Position numbers and translations under genes: made by a program. A stretch of DNA of 64,000 nt, from the NCBI RefSeq assembly GCF_041429775.1, contig NZ_CP163421.1, positions 310,001 through 374,000 on the forward strand, in the 5' to 3' direction. The stretch is from Glycocaulis abyssi (GTDB lineage Bacteria > Pseudomonadota > Alphaproteobacteria > Caulobacterales > Maricaulaceae). The number at the start of each line of letters is the position of its first letter. Position 1 is the stretch's first letter. The notes below the pieces were generated by a model that was given only the letters and a program-made list of their open reading frames with translations, did no database searches and was not told the origin of the DNA. Positions 1-7,957 of the stretch are shown one piece after another.

Positions 1-313
1 CGTCACGCCGGTGGATGCGCGCGGCGCCCCAGAGCTGCAGCGCTTCCACATTGTCGCGGATCGCGCCGCGCGCGCCCGCATTGGTTTCGACAAACAGGCA
101 GAAGGCTGCGCCCCGGCTCATCGCCTCAAAACCCAGCGCGCCGGAGCCCGCAAAGAGGTCGAGCACCCGCTTGTCCGCAATGCCGTCAGACCAGCTGGCA
201 TGGGCCAGCTTGTTGAAAATGCTTTCGCGGGTGCGGTCGGCGGTGGGGCGGGTCTTGCGGCCCCTGGGCGCGCTGAGCGCGCGGCCCTTATGGCTTCCGG
301 CGATGATGCGCAT
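1..313 (-). CDS. rsmD: 16S rRNA (guanine(966)-N2)-methyltransferase RsmD, C-terminus beyond window
   Basis: N-terminal 104 residues only; the gene runs off the left edge. It begins MRIIAGSHKGR, the usual RsmD start, followed by RPTADRTRESIFN and the SAM-binding motif VLDLFAGSGALGFEA. RsmD methylates G966 of 16S rRNA on the 30S particle using S-adenosylmethionine. Its start overlaps the 3' end of the upstream rluB-type gene by 26 nt, so the two rRNA-modification genes are probably co-transcribed. The substrate is inferred from the family; the catalytic NPPY motif is outside the window. Confidence 0.9.
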   Translation of the reverse strand, partial: MRIIAGSHKGRALSAPRGRKTRPTADRTRESIFNKLAHASWSDGIADKRVLDLFAGSGALGFEAMSRGAAFCLFVETNAGARGAIRDNVEALQLWGAARIHRRD

Positions 314-1253
314 CGGGCTTTCGGGTCTTGCTGTCAGGGCGTTTGCCGGGAGTGGATTTGCCACGCGGGGCACCGGGCGAGGGGCGTGCCGGTCCCTTGC
401 CTGCGGGCGCTGGCGGGCGGGGGCGGTCCGGCTTGGAGACGGCCTTGCCGGTCATGTCGGCCTCGCGTGCGCCCTCCTTCATCGGATAGCCATCCCCATC
501 AAGCGGATAGAGCTTGCCCAGCTGTTCACGCAGGACCGAGCGGCGGATTTCCTCCGTCTTGCCCTTTTCCAGTGCGCCAAGCTGGAACGGACCGTAGGCG
601 GTGCGAAGGAGCCGGTTCACGGTCAGACCGACCGCAGAGAGGACTTTGCGCACCTCGCGATTCTTGCCTTCTTTCAGGCCGACGGTCAGCCAGGTGTTGG
701 AGCCGGTGCGCCGGTCCACCACCACGTCGATGGGGCCGTATTTCACGCCCTCGACATTGATGCCTTTTTTCAGCTTCTCGATGGCCTCTTCGGTGATGTC
801 GCCATAGGCGCGCACGCGGTAGCGCCGGGTCCACCCCGTTGAGGGCAATTCAAGCACGCGTGCCAGCTCGCCATCATTGGTCAGCAGCAGCAGACCTTCG
901 GAGGTGAGGTCCAGCCGTCCGATCGAGATCACCCGGCCCATATCCTTCGGCAGGGCCTGAAACACGGTCTCGCGCCCTTGCGGGTCGGCATGGGTGGTGA
1001 CCAGCCCGTCCGGCTTGTGGTGGCGCCACAGGCGTGTGGGCGGGCGTTCCGCGATGGGTTTACCATCCACACGCACATCGTCGCCGGGCCCCACTTTTAC
1101 CGCCGGAGTTTTGAGGATCTTGCCGTTCAGGCTCACCCGCCCGTCCTCGATCATGCGTTCGGCCTCGCGGCGCGAGGCGACGCCGGCATGGGCGAGCACC
1201 TTGGCGATGCGCTCGCTGTCATCGGCATTTTTGGGGGCAGGGGGTCTGGCCAA
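288..1253 (-). CDS. rluB: 23S rRNA pseudouridine synthase, RluB/RsuA family
   Basis: 321 aa. An S4 RNA-binding domain (about residues 14-62, ERIAKVLAHAGVASRREAE) precedes an RsuA-type catalytic domain with the motif GRLDLTSEGLLLLTNDG, catalytic Asp near residue 115, and KEGKNREVRKV further on. These are family hallmarks for uridine isomerisation in rRNA. The C-terminus (about 260-321) is a basic Pro/Lys/Arg-rich tail, common in alphaproteobacterial members. It reads into rsmD with a 26-nt overlap. RluB (23S U2605) is the best guess; RluE or RsuA specificity cannot be excluded by eye. Confidence 0.88.
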   Translation of the reverse strand: MARPPAPKNADDSERIAKVLAHAGVASRREAERMIEDGRVSLNGKILKTPAVKVGPGDDVRVDGKPIAERPPTRLWRHHKPDGLVTTHADPQGRETVFQALPKDMGRVISIGRLDLTSEGLLLLTNDGELARVLELPSTGWTRRYRVRAYGDITEEAIEKLKKGINVEGVKYGPIDVVVDRRTGSNTWLTVGLKEGKNREVRKVLSAVGLTVNRLLRTAYGPFQLGALEKGKTEEIRRSVLREQLGKLYPLDGDGYPMKEGAREADMTGKAVSKPDRPRPPAPAGKGPARPSPGAPRGKSTPGKRPDSKTRKPDAHHRRKP

Positions 1254-1291
1254 GGCTTGCGGGCGCTCCGGTGAAGGCTTAAGCGGCTCCC

Positions 1292-1756
1292 ATGAGCGAC
1301 AGCCGCGACATACGCTTTATGGAGCTAGCCTTGGGTCAGGCGCAAGCCGCCGCCGCCGCGGGCGAAGCGCCGATTGGCGCGGTGATCGTCGATCCTCAGA
1401 CCGATGAAGTGGTCGCTTTCGCCCATAATGCGCCGATTGCGGGCCATGATCCGAGCGCGCATGCGGAAATCCTAAGCCTGCGCCTGGCGGGCCAGAAACT
1501 TGGCAATTACCGGCTTACAGGGCTGGAAATGTTCGTGACGCTGGAGCCGTGCGCCATGTGCGCGGGCGCGATCAGCCATGCGCGCATCGGCCGCCTCGTC
1601 TATGGCGCATCAGATCCGAAGGGCGGGGCGATTGAGCACGGCCCGCGCTTCTTTGACCAACCCACCTGCCACTGGCGGCCGGAAGTGAGCGGCGGCGTGC
1701 TGGCAGAGGAAAGCGCTGCGCTCCTGAAAGGGTTTTTCAGGGCGAGGCGGGGGTAG
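1292..1756 (+). CDS. tadA: tRNA-specific adenosine deaminase TadA
   Basis: 154 aa cytidine-deaminase-fold enzyme. Zinc ligands are visible: HAE (His57, catalytic Glu59) and PCAMC (Cys87, Cys90). TadA deaminates A34 to inosine in tRNA-Arg(ACG). Length and the C-terminal pattern GGVLAEESAALLKGFF fit TadA. It is divergent from the rluB gene (38 nt between starts). Nucleotides about 1678-1752, encoding the C-terminus, have a degraded second copy at 2536-2607 beyond the GST gene. Confidence 0.9.
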   Translation: MSDSRDIRFMELALGQAQAAAAAGEAPIGAVIVDPQTDEVVAFAHNAPIAGHDPSAHAEILSLRLAGQKLGNYRLTGLEMFVTLEPCAMCAGAISHARIGRLVYGASDPKGGAIEHGPRFFDQPTCHWRPEVSGGVLAEESAALLKGFFRARRG

Positions 1757-1802
1757 GACTCTTTTCTTGTGCTCCGCACATCCGTGCGTCGCTCCTCGCA
1801 TA

Positions 1803-1841
1803 GGCTCGGGCGCGCGTTCGCGCTTGCGGCGCTGCGCGCCG
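1803..1841. repeat. 39-bp dispersed repeat, copy 1
   Basis: GC-rich 39-mer in the tadA-GST intergenic space. It matches 17330-17368 at 36 of 39 positions in the same orientation. The core GCGCTTGCGGCGCTGCGCGC is identical in both copies. No gene is encoded. The role is unknown; it is probably an intergenic repeat family of this genome. Confidence 0.6.
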
Positions 1842-1890
1842 TTCAGCCAGTTCGGCCCCGCGAGGAGCCGCTAGACCCGTTCCAGCCTGA

Positions 1891-2481
1891 TCATATCTGC
1901 GGTTCAGTCTCTCGCATTGATGGTCTGTCGCGCTGCTGTTCAAACCAGGCGGTCAACGCCTTGTTGTTCTTCCAATCGCGGCAGAATTGATGTGCGTCCA
2001 TCAGGTGCAGGGCTGAGGCCAGTGTTGCGCCCCGGAACTGGCTGACATCGGGTAGCGCCGCTGTAGCTGCCAGAGTGTCGAGATGGTTGAGGCATCGCAT
2101 CATGCGATCGCGTTCGACCTTCAACAGGACGTCTGACCGGCTTTCCGGTGTTCGGCGTTTCTCGCGCACCCAAAATGCGATGCCTTCGAGGAAGCCGGCA
2201 ATCTGTCCTTCCTCGGCAACCATCTTCCAGTCCGCCTCCCCGGCATTCCCTCCACCGGCGAAATTCCTGATGTAGGCGAATACGCTCCGGGCTTCGGTTA
2301 TCACCAGACCCGCGTGAACCAATGTCGGAACCCGGCCTACAGGGCTGAATTCGAGCACCGGATTATCGGCCTCGCGATTGGCAGCAAGCCGCTCCTCTGC
2401 GGCCTCCAGAACCTTCCACTCGCGCAACGCTATCCGGGCTGTGCGGGCATAGGGTGAGTTCGGTGTGTAGAAGAGGATCAT
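1891..2481 (-). CDS. glutathione S-transferase family protein
   Basis: 196 aa. The N-terminus MILFYTPNSPYARTARIAL is a thioredoxin-fold GST N-domain with the S/C-P-YARxxRI pattern that binds glutathione. RVPTLVHAGLVITEARSVFAYI corresponds to the cis-Pro/Glu-Ser region, and an all-helical C-domain follows. Substrate is unknown. It lies on the opposite strand to tadA, convergent with it, and is bracketed by tadA's 3' end and a degenerate copy of that end (2536-2607). This suggests it was inserted behind tadA. Confidence 0.8.
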   Translation of the reverse strand: MILFYTPNSPYARTARIALREWKVLEAAEERLAANREADNPVLEFSPVGRVPTLVHAGLVITEARSVFAYIRNFAGGGNAGEADWKMVAEEGQIAGFLEGIAFWVREKRRTPESRSDVLLKVERDRMMRCLNHLDTLAATAALPDVSQFRGATLASALHLMDAHQFCRDWKNNKALTAWFEQQRDRPSMRETEPQI

Positions 2482-2535
2482 CTGTACTCAATCCTGTCGG
2501 CAGCGCTTGGAGGTGCCGTACTCGAAGTTGGTACC

Positions 2536-2607
2536 CATCAGAGGCTGGATGTAAACGGCGGCGTGCTGACGGAAGAAAGCGCCACGCTGCTGAAGGCATT
2601 TTGCAAG
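2536..2607 (+). pseudogene. remnant of a TadA-like C-terminus
   Basis: In frame this stretch encodes HQRLDVNGGVLTEESATLLK followed by AFCK. It matches the TadA C-terminus CHWRPEVSGGVLAEESAALL. By hand alignment 55 of 75 nt agree. There is no upstream deaminase domain, and the reading frame continues straight into the palindromic repeat at 2610. It is best explained as a decayed duplicate of the tadA 3' end, or the original tail displaced when the GST gene arrived. Confidence 0.6.
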
Positions 2608-2609
2608 GT

Positions 2610-2726
2610 GATGTCTCCCCCCGTCTGCGGGGGGAGTGGTCCGAAGGACCGAGGGGGGATAATCGAAACAAGCTCCCCCCTCCGCCTTCTTCGAAGGCAC
2701 CTCCCCCGTAGACGGGGGAGGACATC
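2610..2726. repeat. long-inverted-repeat (BIME/REP-like) element, copy 1
   Basis: About 117 bp. The left arm starts with GATGTCTCCCCCCGT and the right arm ends with ACGGGGGAGGACATC, so the whole unit is an imperfect long inverted repeat. Each arm holds two further hairpins: a C5/G5 stem around GTCTGC or GTAGAC, and a GGTCC-GAA-GGACC or GCCTTC-GAAGGC type stem. A second copy at 53000-53119 has the same skeleton with compensatory differences in the small hairpins. Confidence 0.8.
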
Positions 2727-2749
2727 TGCGGGTGATGACACGCCAAAAC

Positions 2750-3676
2750 CTAATATGGCTCCGGATAGTCCCCGTCAGGGTCGTCCCCGCGCGCAAGGCG
2801 CTCAAAGGATTCGATCAGCGAGGTATAGGGCGGCACGGGCGTCAGGCGTATCTGATCTCCGATGAGCACGCTCTGGCGGATTTCGAAATGCAGGTGGAAG
2901 GTGGTCGGTGTGGCGCCGAAATGGTTCCAGATCACGCCGATCCGCTCGCCGCGCGCGACCGTGTCGCCGGTTTCCACATCGAGGCGGGCCGGGTCGAGAT
3001 GCAGGTAGAGATAGCTGGTGCCATCGTCTGCCAGCAAGGTGACGGTGTGGCTGGAAATGCCGCTGATGACGCCATTGTCGGCCGCCACGGCCCAGAAGCG
3101 GTCTTCATCGCCATAGGGGCTGCGCGGACAGCGCGGCGGGCGGATGTCCTGTCCCTGATGGCCGGTGCCGCCGGGGCAGAAGGGCGTAGACCAGCCGCGC
3201 GTCTCGCAGAAATTGTCAAACCAGGGATAGTCGTAATTCTCGTCCGCGCACTGGTTCCAGGGCGGGCTGGCATGGATGCCGCCGGGCCGCCAGAGCTGTG
3301 TGTTGGGAAAGGCGCGTGGCACCTCAACGGGAAAACGCATGTTGGCGGCGTAGACAGTGGCCGTCTCTACCCCGCTGCCTGAGCCTTCGGGCAGTTCGCC
3401 AGCGGGTGTGTAGAAGGGTTCATCGCCCAGCCAGTCCCGTAGAACGACGGGTTCCGGTTCCGGTTCAGGCTCTGGTTCTGGTTCTGGTTCCGGTTCCGGT
3501 TCTGGTTCCGGGTCAGGCTCCGGGATTTCTGGTTCGTCCGGCTCCAGCGTTTCGGTTTCTTCGGGCGGATCAGCCGGCTCTGGTGCATCTTCGGGCGCAG
3601 ACGGCCAGAAAATGGCGGCAATCAGCGCACCTCCGCCGATAATGGCGGCCAGCGTGTAGTCGCGGGTGACACTCAT
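2750..3676 (-). CDS. M23-family metallopeptidase with N-terminal TM anchor and Pro-Glu linker
   Basis: 308 aa. One TM segment (about 8-25) precedes a Pro-Glu repeat (about 52-76), a rigid extended linker. The C-terminal domain holds an LytM/M23 zinc site: GHQGQDIRP (His173, Asp177), YLYLHLD (His226) and FHLHFEIR (His261, His263). The enzyme probably cuts peptidoglycan cross-bridges, with the catalytic domain in the periplasm. The start overlaps the preceding gene's stop (ATGA), so translation of the two is likely coupled. Confidence 0.82.
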   Translation of the reverse strand: MSVTRDYTLAAIIGGGALIAAIFWPSAPEDAPEPADPPEETETLEPDEPEIPEPDPEPEPEPEPEPEPEPEPEPEPVVLRDWLGDEPFYTPAGELPEGSGSGVETATVYAANMRFPVEVPRAFPNTQLWRPGGIHASPPWNQCADENYDYPWFDNFCETRGWSTPFCPGGTGHQGQDIRPPRCPRSPYGDEDRFWAVAADNGVISGISSHTVTLLADDGTSYLYLHLDPARLDVETGDTVARGERIGVIWNHFGATPTTFHLHFEIRQSVLIGDQIRLTPVPPYTSLIESFERLARGDDPDGDYPEPY

Positions 3677-4593
3677 CTTGGCCTCCGCGGATTATTGCGC
3701 GGCGGCAGACCTTCAGGCGACCCGCCCGCGACCACCAGCCGTCCGGCAAAGGCGCGGATCGTGTTCTCATCGCGGCATTCGGCATTTTCATCCGGGTTGG
3801 AGCACGCGATCAGCAGGGTATAGGCCGCGCCATAGCGATTAAAGCTCAGCTCCTGGCCATATTCGGTGCGGGTCACCAGCTGGCCCTGCGCGTCGGTCAT
3901 GGCCATGTACTGGCCTGCTATGGCGGCGCTGTTTTCCACCGCGTGGATCACCCGGCTGCCATTGATCTGGTACATGATGCCGCGCCGGTGAAAGCTCGCG
4001 CTGTAGAAATAGTCCGAGGCGAAGAACATCATGCCGGCAACGCCGCCGCCCTCTTCATCGCCGCGCGTGGCTGTGGGTTCGGTTTCCAGCGGCAGCAGGA
4101 CCGGCAGGCGCGGGCGGGCGAGTTCTTCAGGCGGTGTGTTGCGGAAGGGCGGCACGCGCGGCGGCGGCTGGGTAGGTACAAAACTTGCCGGCGTGTCCTG
4201 GTTCATCTGCGCCATGTCGCGGCGCATATCGACGGCGGCCGTGTTCCAGTCTATCGGCGCAATCGGCCGGCCCTGCGCGTCATATTCGGGCTCCTGCGTC
4301 TGGATGTCTGGCGTGGCGGTTCCAGGAGTTTGCTGCCCTGTCTGTTCTGTTTGCGCACGCTGGGCGAGGGCTTCGCGCAAGGCAGTGGCGTCGAGTTGCC
4401 GGATCTGCTCGCGCTGCGGCTGGGCCTCCAATGCCTGAAGGATGCGCTCGCGCGTCAGCGCCTGTTCACGCACCGTTGCCGGCGGCGCGGATTCCTGTTG
4501 CTGCTGGCTGAAATGGGCAAGGCCGGGCGCGGCCAGCGCGGCGCTGGCGCCTAACGCCACCAGGATGTGGAAGCCTGATCGTTGCAATTTCAT
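3673..4593 (-). CDS. secreted hypothetical protein upstream of the M23 peptidase
   Basis: 306 aa from ATG 4593, chosen over longer forms because GGGAGGG precedes it and a clear signal peptide follows ([20 protein letters not shown], then AAPGLA). Beyond that come a Gln-rich segment (about 35-80), a Pro-rich stretch (about 125-160), and a C-terminal globular part. I recognise no family. The 4-nt overlap with the M23 gene suggests the two exported proteins act together, perhaps on the cell wall; this is inference. Confidence 0.6.
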   Translation of the reverse strand: MKLQRSGFHILVALGASAALAAPGLAHFSQQQQESAPPATVREQALTRERILQALEAQPQREQIRQLDATALREALAQRAQTEQTGQQTPGTATPDIQTQEPEYDAQGRPIAPIDWNTAAVDMRRDMAQMNQDTPASFVPTQPPPRVPPFRNTPPEELARPRLPVLLPLETEPTATRGDEEGGGVAGMMFFASDYFYSASFHRRGIMYQINGSRVIHAVENSAAIAGQYMAMTDAQGQLVTRTEYGQELSFNRYGAAYTLLIACSNPDENAECRDENTIRAFAGRLVVAGGSPEGLPPRNNPRRPR

Positions 4594-4741
4594 GTCCCTC
4601 CCGCCGCAGGGTATGAAAGCCCAGTCTAGCACACCGCGCCCCTTCACGGCAGCAAAAACCGGAAAGCCTGTGCGGGCAGGTCTGTTATTGCGCGCCCTCA
4701 TGCATTATATGCGGTGCAACATCAGCCAGCCGGGAAACCCC

Positions 4742-5107
4742 ATGCAGCTCACCATGATGAAGGCCAAGCTTCACCGCGCCAGCGTGACGCGCGCCGATCT
4801 GCACTATGAAGGATCGATCTCTATCGATGCAGACCTGCTTGATGCGTCGGGCATTCTGCCGAACGAGCAGGTGGATGTGCTCAACATCAATACCGGTGCG
4901 CGCTTCACCACCTATGCCATTGCGGCCCCGCGCGGCTCGAAGACATTCGGGATCAACGGCGCGGCTGCGCGCCTGGCACAGGTGGGTGACCGCATCATCG
5001 TGGTTGCCTATGCGCAGATGGACGCCGAAACCGCGCGCCAGTTCGTGCCCAGCGTGGTGCTGCTGGATGAAGACAATGAGGTCGTGACCGCGCCCAAGGC
5101 CGCGTGA
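4742..5107 (+). CDS. panD: aspartate 1-decarboxylase (PanD)
   Basis: 121 aa. The proenzyme self-cleaves at Gly24-Ser25 (motif YEGSISID) to form the pyruvoyl cofactor. It converts L-aspartate to beta-alanine for pantothenate and CoA synthesis. [20 protein letters not shown] and [20 protein letters not shown] are classic PanD sequences. It stands alone and is followed by a strong terminator at 5121-5163. Confidence 0.95.
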   Translation: MQLTMMKAKLHRASVTRADLHYEGSISIDADLLDASGILPNEQVDVLNINTGARFTTYAIAAPRGSKTFGINGAAARLAQVGDRIIVVAYAQMDAETARQFVPSVVLLDEDNEVVTAPKAA

Positions 5108-5120
5108 GGCTTCCTGCTCC

Positions 5121-5163
5121 AAAATAAAAGCCCGCCGGTTGGTGCCGGCGGGCTTTTATTTTG
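5121..5163. terminator. bidirectional intrinsic terminator, panD/cheZ
   Basis: AAAATAAAAGCCCGCCGG, a short loop (TTGGTG), then CCGGCGGGCTTTTATTTT. The stem is flanked by an A-run on the left and a T-run on the right, so it can end panD (+) and cheZ (-). Confidence 0.9.
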
Positions 5164-5177
5164 TGTGCTGGCGCGCC

Positions 5178-5852
5178 CTAGTCGAACAGGGCGTCGATGG
5201 CGTTCTGGTCGAGGTCCGAGGCGATCAGCTCGTCAACCGCGTCCTGAGCGACCTCGGGTCCGCCAATGGCCGGGCCATTGAGGTGGAGCTTCTTCTTGCG
5301 CTCGGATTCGGCAACCTCATCCTCGTCGGCCTCGGCGTCATGGACCCCCATGGTGGCGGCAAAGCGGCTGACGCGCTTTTCCACATGACGCAGCGATTCC
5401 ACCACTTTGGAGACACGCTGGCCGGACAGATCCTGGAACGAGCAGGCTTCAATGATGCGCATCATCGCCTCATCGACCTGGGCCTTGTAGGCAGCGATAT
5501 CATCAGGCTTCTCGCCGAGCAGGGTCTCGGCTTCCTGCATGATGGTCTCGGTCGCCCGCTCGGTGTCGGTGACAACGGCTTCCAGTTCCGCGCCTGCGGT
5601 CGGGATGCGCTGTTCCTTGATATCGTTCGGGCGCAGCTTGGAAATCTCGGTGCGCGTCCGGGCGATATAGTCGGCGATATAGACGAATTCCTGATGGATC
5701 GAATTGTCGAGCGATCCGAAGAAGAGCTGCATGGTGTCGGTCAGCTGCTGCGCAAGCGACAGCACTTCCATCACCTGACCGTCTTTCAGGTCCTTGGTCT
5801 TCAAACTGGCGAGCGACTCGCGCACACGCGCGGCAACTTCAGGGGCGGGCAT
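5178..5852 (-). CDS. cheZ: chemotaxis phosphatase CheZ
   Basis: 224 aa, largely helical. The phosphatase motif CSFQDLSGQRVSKV carries the expected Asp141 and Gln145, which act on phospho-CheY. The acidic C-terminus ends DQNAIDALFD, resembling the CheY-binding tail of CheZ. GGAGGG precedes the ATG. It follows cheY by 49 nt on the same strand, so the pair forms a small operon that terminates and presumably resets the flagellar motor signal. Confidence 0.88.
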   Translation of the reverse strand: MPAPEVAARVRESLASLKTKDLKDGQVMEVLSLAQQLTDTMQLFFGSLDNSIHQEFVYIADYIARTRTEISKLRPNDIKEQRIPTAGAELEAVVTDTERATETIMQEAETLLGEKPDDIAAYKAQVDEAMMRIIEACSFQDLSGQRVSKVVESLRHVEKRVSRFAATMGVHDAEADEDEVAESERKKKLHLNGPAIGGPEVAQDAVDELIASDLDQNAIDALFD

Positions 5853-5901
5853 GACGTCCCTCCTTCATAAAAAGCAGCAATATTCCGGCTGTCAGAGCGG
5901 A

Positions 5902-6288
5902 TCAGAAGTCGCCGATAACCGCGACCATCTTCGCTTTCAGCGTGCCGGCATTGAACGGCTTGACGATGTAATTGTTCACGCCGGCCTTTTTCGCCGCGAT
6001 CACGTTTTCCGTCTTGGACTCAGCCGTGACCATGATGAACGGGACGCTCTTGGTCGCGTCATCGGCCCGTACGCGCTGCAGGAGCTCGTAACCGGTCATC
6101 GGTTCCATGTTCCAGTCGGAAATCACGAGACCGTATTTCTGCTTTTTCATCTTCTCGAAGGCTTCTGTGCCATCCGAGGCTTCATCGACGTTCTCAAACC
6201 CGATCTGGGTGAGAAGATTCCGGATAATCCGGATCATCGTCTTGTAATCATCTACCACCAGAATCGGCATCGACATTTCGACAGCCAT
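5902..6288 (-). CDS. cheY: CheY-type single-domain response regulator
   Basis: 128 aa receiver domain only. The acidic pocket (Asp13, Asp14), phospho-acceptor Asp58 (VISDWNMEP), Thr88 and Lys110 (IVKPF) are all present. GGAGGT lies 7 nt before the ATG. Its position before cheZ supports a role as the motor-binding CheY that CheZ dephosphorylates. Alphaproteobacteria often carry several CheYs, so which paralogue this is remains open. Confidence 0.88.
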   Translation of the reverse strand: MAVEMSMPILVVDDYKTMIRIIRNLLTQIGFENVDEASDGTEAFEKMKKQKYGLVISDWNMEPMTGYELLQRVRADDATKSVPFIMVTAESKTENVIAAKKAGVNNYIVKPFNAGTLKAKMVAVIGDF

Positions 6289-6433
6289 ACCCGCACCTCC
6301 ATCCAGACCTTGTTTGTCATCCCAGTTTCCGGCAGGACAGGGCGGTTTTCCCCGCTCTTTTCTCCTCCCGATGTGGCAAAGCTAGACAAGTGCAGTCAAA
6401 ATTCGGTTAAACACCCGGCAGAAAAGCGCGGCA

Positions 6434-6880
6434 ATGCGGATGGACCTTATGCAGGGCTTTGGAATCAACGAGTTGGAAGTCGGCCAGACGGCCTTCATCA
6501 CACGTATGGTGGACGATGAGGCCGTGCGCCGCTTCGCCGAGGTGTCCGGTGACTTCAACCCTTTGCACCTTGATGAGGCGTACGCAGCGCGCACACCTTT
6601 TCGCGGGCGCATCGCTCATGGCGCGCTGATCGCCTCCTATATCTCGTGTGTGCTGGGCAATCATCTGCCCGGTCCCGGCGCGGTGTTTGCCGGCATGACG
6701 ATGCGCTTTGAGCGCCCGGTGCGCCTTGGCGATACCGTGATTGCCCGCGCGACGGTAACCAGCATCGATATCAAGCAGCGCCGCGTCATGCTCGACTGCA
6801 CCTGCGAGGTCGAAGGCGAGCTGTGCATGAAGGCCGAAGCCGAGGTGATGGTCCGCAAGCGCCGGGCCGCGTCCGAATGA
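6434..6880 (+). CDS. MaoC-like (R)-specific enoyl-CoA hydratase
   Basis: 148 aa hot-dog protein. The hydratase motif reads SGDFNPLHLDEAYA...GRIAHGALIAS, with the catalytic Asp and His of PhaJ/MaoC enzymes. It would hydrate trans-2-enoyl-CoA to (R)-3-hydroxyacyl-CoA. The start is uncertain: Met1, Met3 and Met6 are all possible. The stop overlaps the ribF start (ATGA at 6877-6880), so the two are co-translated though functionally unrelated. Confidence 0.8.
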   Translation: MRMDLMQGFGINELEVGQTAFITRMVDDEAVRRFAEVSGDFNPLHLDEAYAARTPFRGRIAHGALIASYISCVLGNHLPGPGAVFAGMTMRFERPVRLGDTVIARATVTSIDIKQRRVMLDCTCEVEGELCMKAEAEVMVRKRRAASE

Positions 6881-7788
6881 GCGGCGTTGCCGCTTTGGGC
6901 AATTTCGATGGTGTGCACGCAGGACATCGTGCAGTGCTGGATGTTGCCCGCAATCTTGCGGACCGTATCGGCTCTATGCCTGTGGCGGCGGTTTTCAGCC
7001 CGCATCCGCGCCGCCTGTTCCGCGCTGACGAGCCGCCCTTCCGCCTGATGAGCGATGCCCAGCGTGAGCGCGCGCTGCTGGCCGCCGGGGCCCAGCGCGT
7101 GGACACGATCCGTTTTGATGCGCCTCTGGCGGCGATGACGCCAGAGGCTTTCGTGCGCGACGTGCTGGTGGGGCAGCTGGCGCTGGACGGGGTGGTGACG
7201 GGGGCGGATTTCTGCTTTGGCAAGGGCCGGGCGGGCAACGCGGAAACACTCAAAAGCCTGGGGGCGCAGTATGGTCTTGCTGTCGATATCGCGCCGACGC
7301 TAATTGCCGATGATCTCGAGGAGCATGGCAAGTTCTCATCCAGCGCGGTGCGCAATGCTCTTCGTGAGGGAGATGTGGCGGCGGCCGCGGGCCTGCTGGG
7401 CCGTCCCTGGGCCATTGAAGGCGAGGTGGCCCATGGCGACAAGCGCGGGCGCACGCTGGGCTTTCCCACGGCCAATATCCCGCTTGGCGACTATCTACGC
7501 CCCAAAGCGGGCGTCTATGCGGTATGCGCAAAGCTACCGGGCCATGCAGAGCCCGTGGGCGGTGTAGCCAACATCGGCAAGCGCCCGACCGTGGAGGGGA
7601 CAGAAGAACGCCTTGAAGTTTTCTTCTTCGACTTTTCCGGTGATCTTTATGGAAAGACGCTGGAGGTGGAGCTGATCGGCTTTATCCGCGAGGAGCGCCG
7701 CTTTGACGGGCTGGACGCGCTGAAAAACCAGATCGCTCTGGACAGCGATGAGGCGCGCGCGCTTCTGGACCGCCAGCGCGCGTCCTGA
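6877..7788 (+). CDS. ribF: bifunctional riboflavin kinase / FAD synthetase
   Basis: 303 aa. The N-terminal nucleotidyltransferase domain begins MSGVAALGNFDGVHAGHRA (HxGH-type motif) and contains KFSSSAVRNAL. The C-terminal flavokinase domain has RGRTLGFPTANI, the ATP/Mg-binding PTAN motif. It makes FMN then FAD from riboflavin. The start at 6877 is set by the 4-nt overlap with the maoC-like gene and by the universal position of LGNFDGVHxGH near the N-terminus. Confidence 0.93.
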   Translation: MSGVAALGNFDGVHAGHRAVLDVARNLADRIGSMPVAAVFSPHPRRLFRADEPPFRLMSDAQRERALLAAGAQRVDTIRFDAPLAAMTPEAFVRDVLVGQLALDGVVTGADFCFGKGRAGNAETLKSLGAQYGLAVDIAPTLIADDLEEHGKFSSSAVRNALREGDVAAAAGLLGRPWAIEGEVAHGDKRGRTLGFPTANIPLGDYLRPKAGVYAVCAKLPGHAEPVGGVANIGKRPTVEGTEERLEVFFFDFSGDLYGKTLEVELIGFIREERRFDGLDALKNQIALDSDEARALLDRQRAS

Positions 7789-7801
7789 TAGACCGGCAGC
7801 C

Positions 7802-7867
7802 ATGAGCACACAGCGCTTTCACATCATCGCGCGTATCCCGCGAATTACCGGCCCGGCCCGCGCCTGA
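7802..7867 (+). CDS. possible 21-aa Ile-rich leader peptide upstream of ileS
   Basis: A 21-codon ORF, MSTQRFHIIARIPRITGPAR plus A, holds four Ile codons (two adjacent). It ends just before two mutually exclusive hairpins: 7855-7860 with 7881-7886, or 7869-7874 with 7879-7884. That layout would suit translation-dependent control of ileS. There is no strong ribosome-binding site and no T-run, so this is a weak candidate. Confidence 0.2.
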   Translation: MSTQRFHIIARIPRITGPARA

Positions 7868-7957
7868 TCCCGTTCTCCAACGGGCCGCGCGTCAGCCGGG
7901 ATTTGTCCAAGCCACGATGATCTGAAACGACCGATACCAGAAACGGGATACGCCGCC

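Noticed and set aside
3440-3535. Short tandem repeats (GGTTCCGGTTCTGG-like)
   Set aside because: They are the Pro-Glu linker codons of the M23 peptidase, not a CRISPR or a regulatory repeat.
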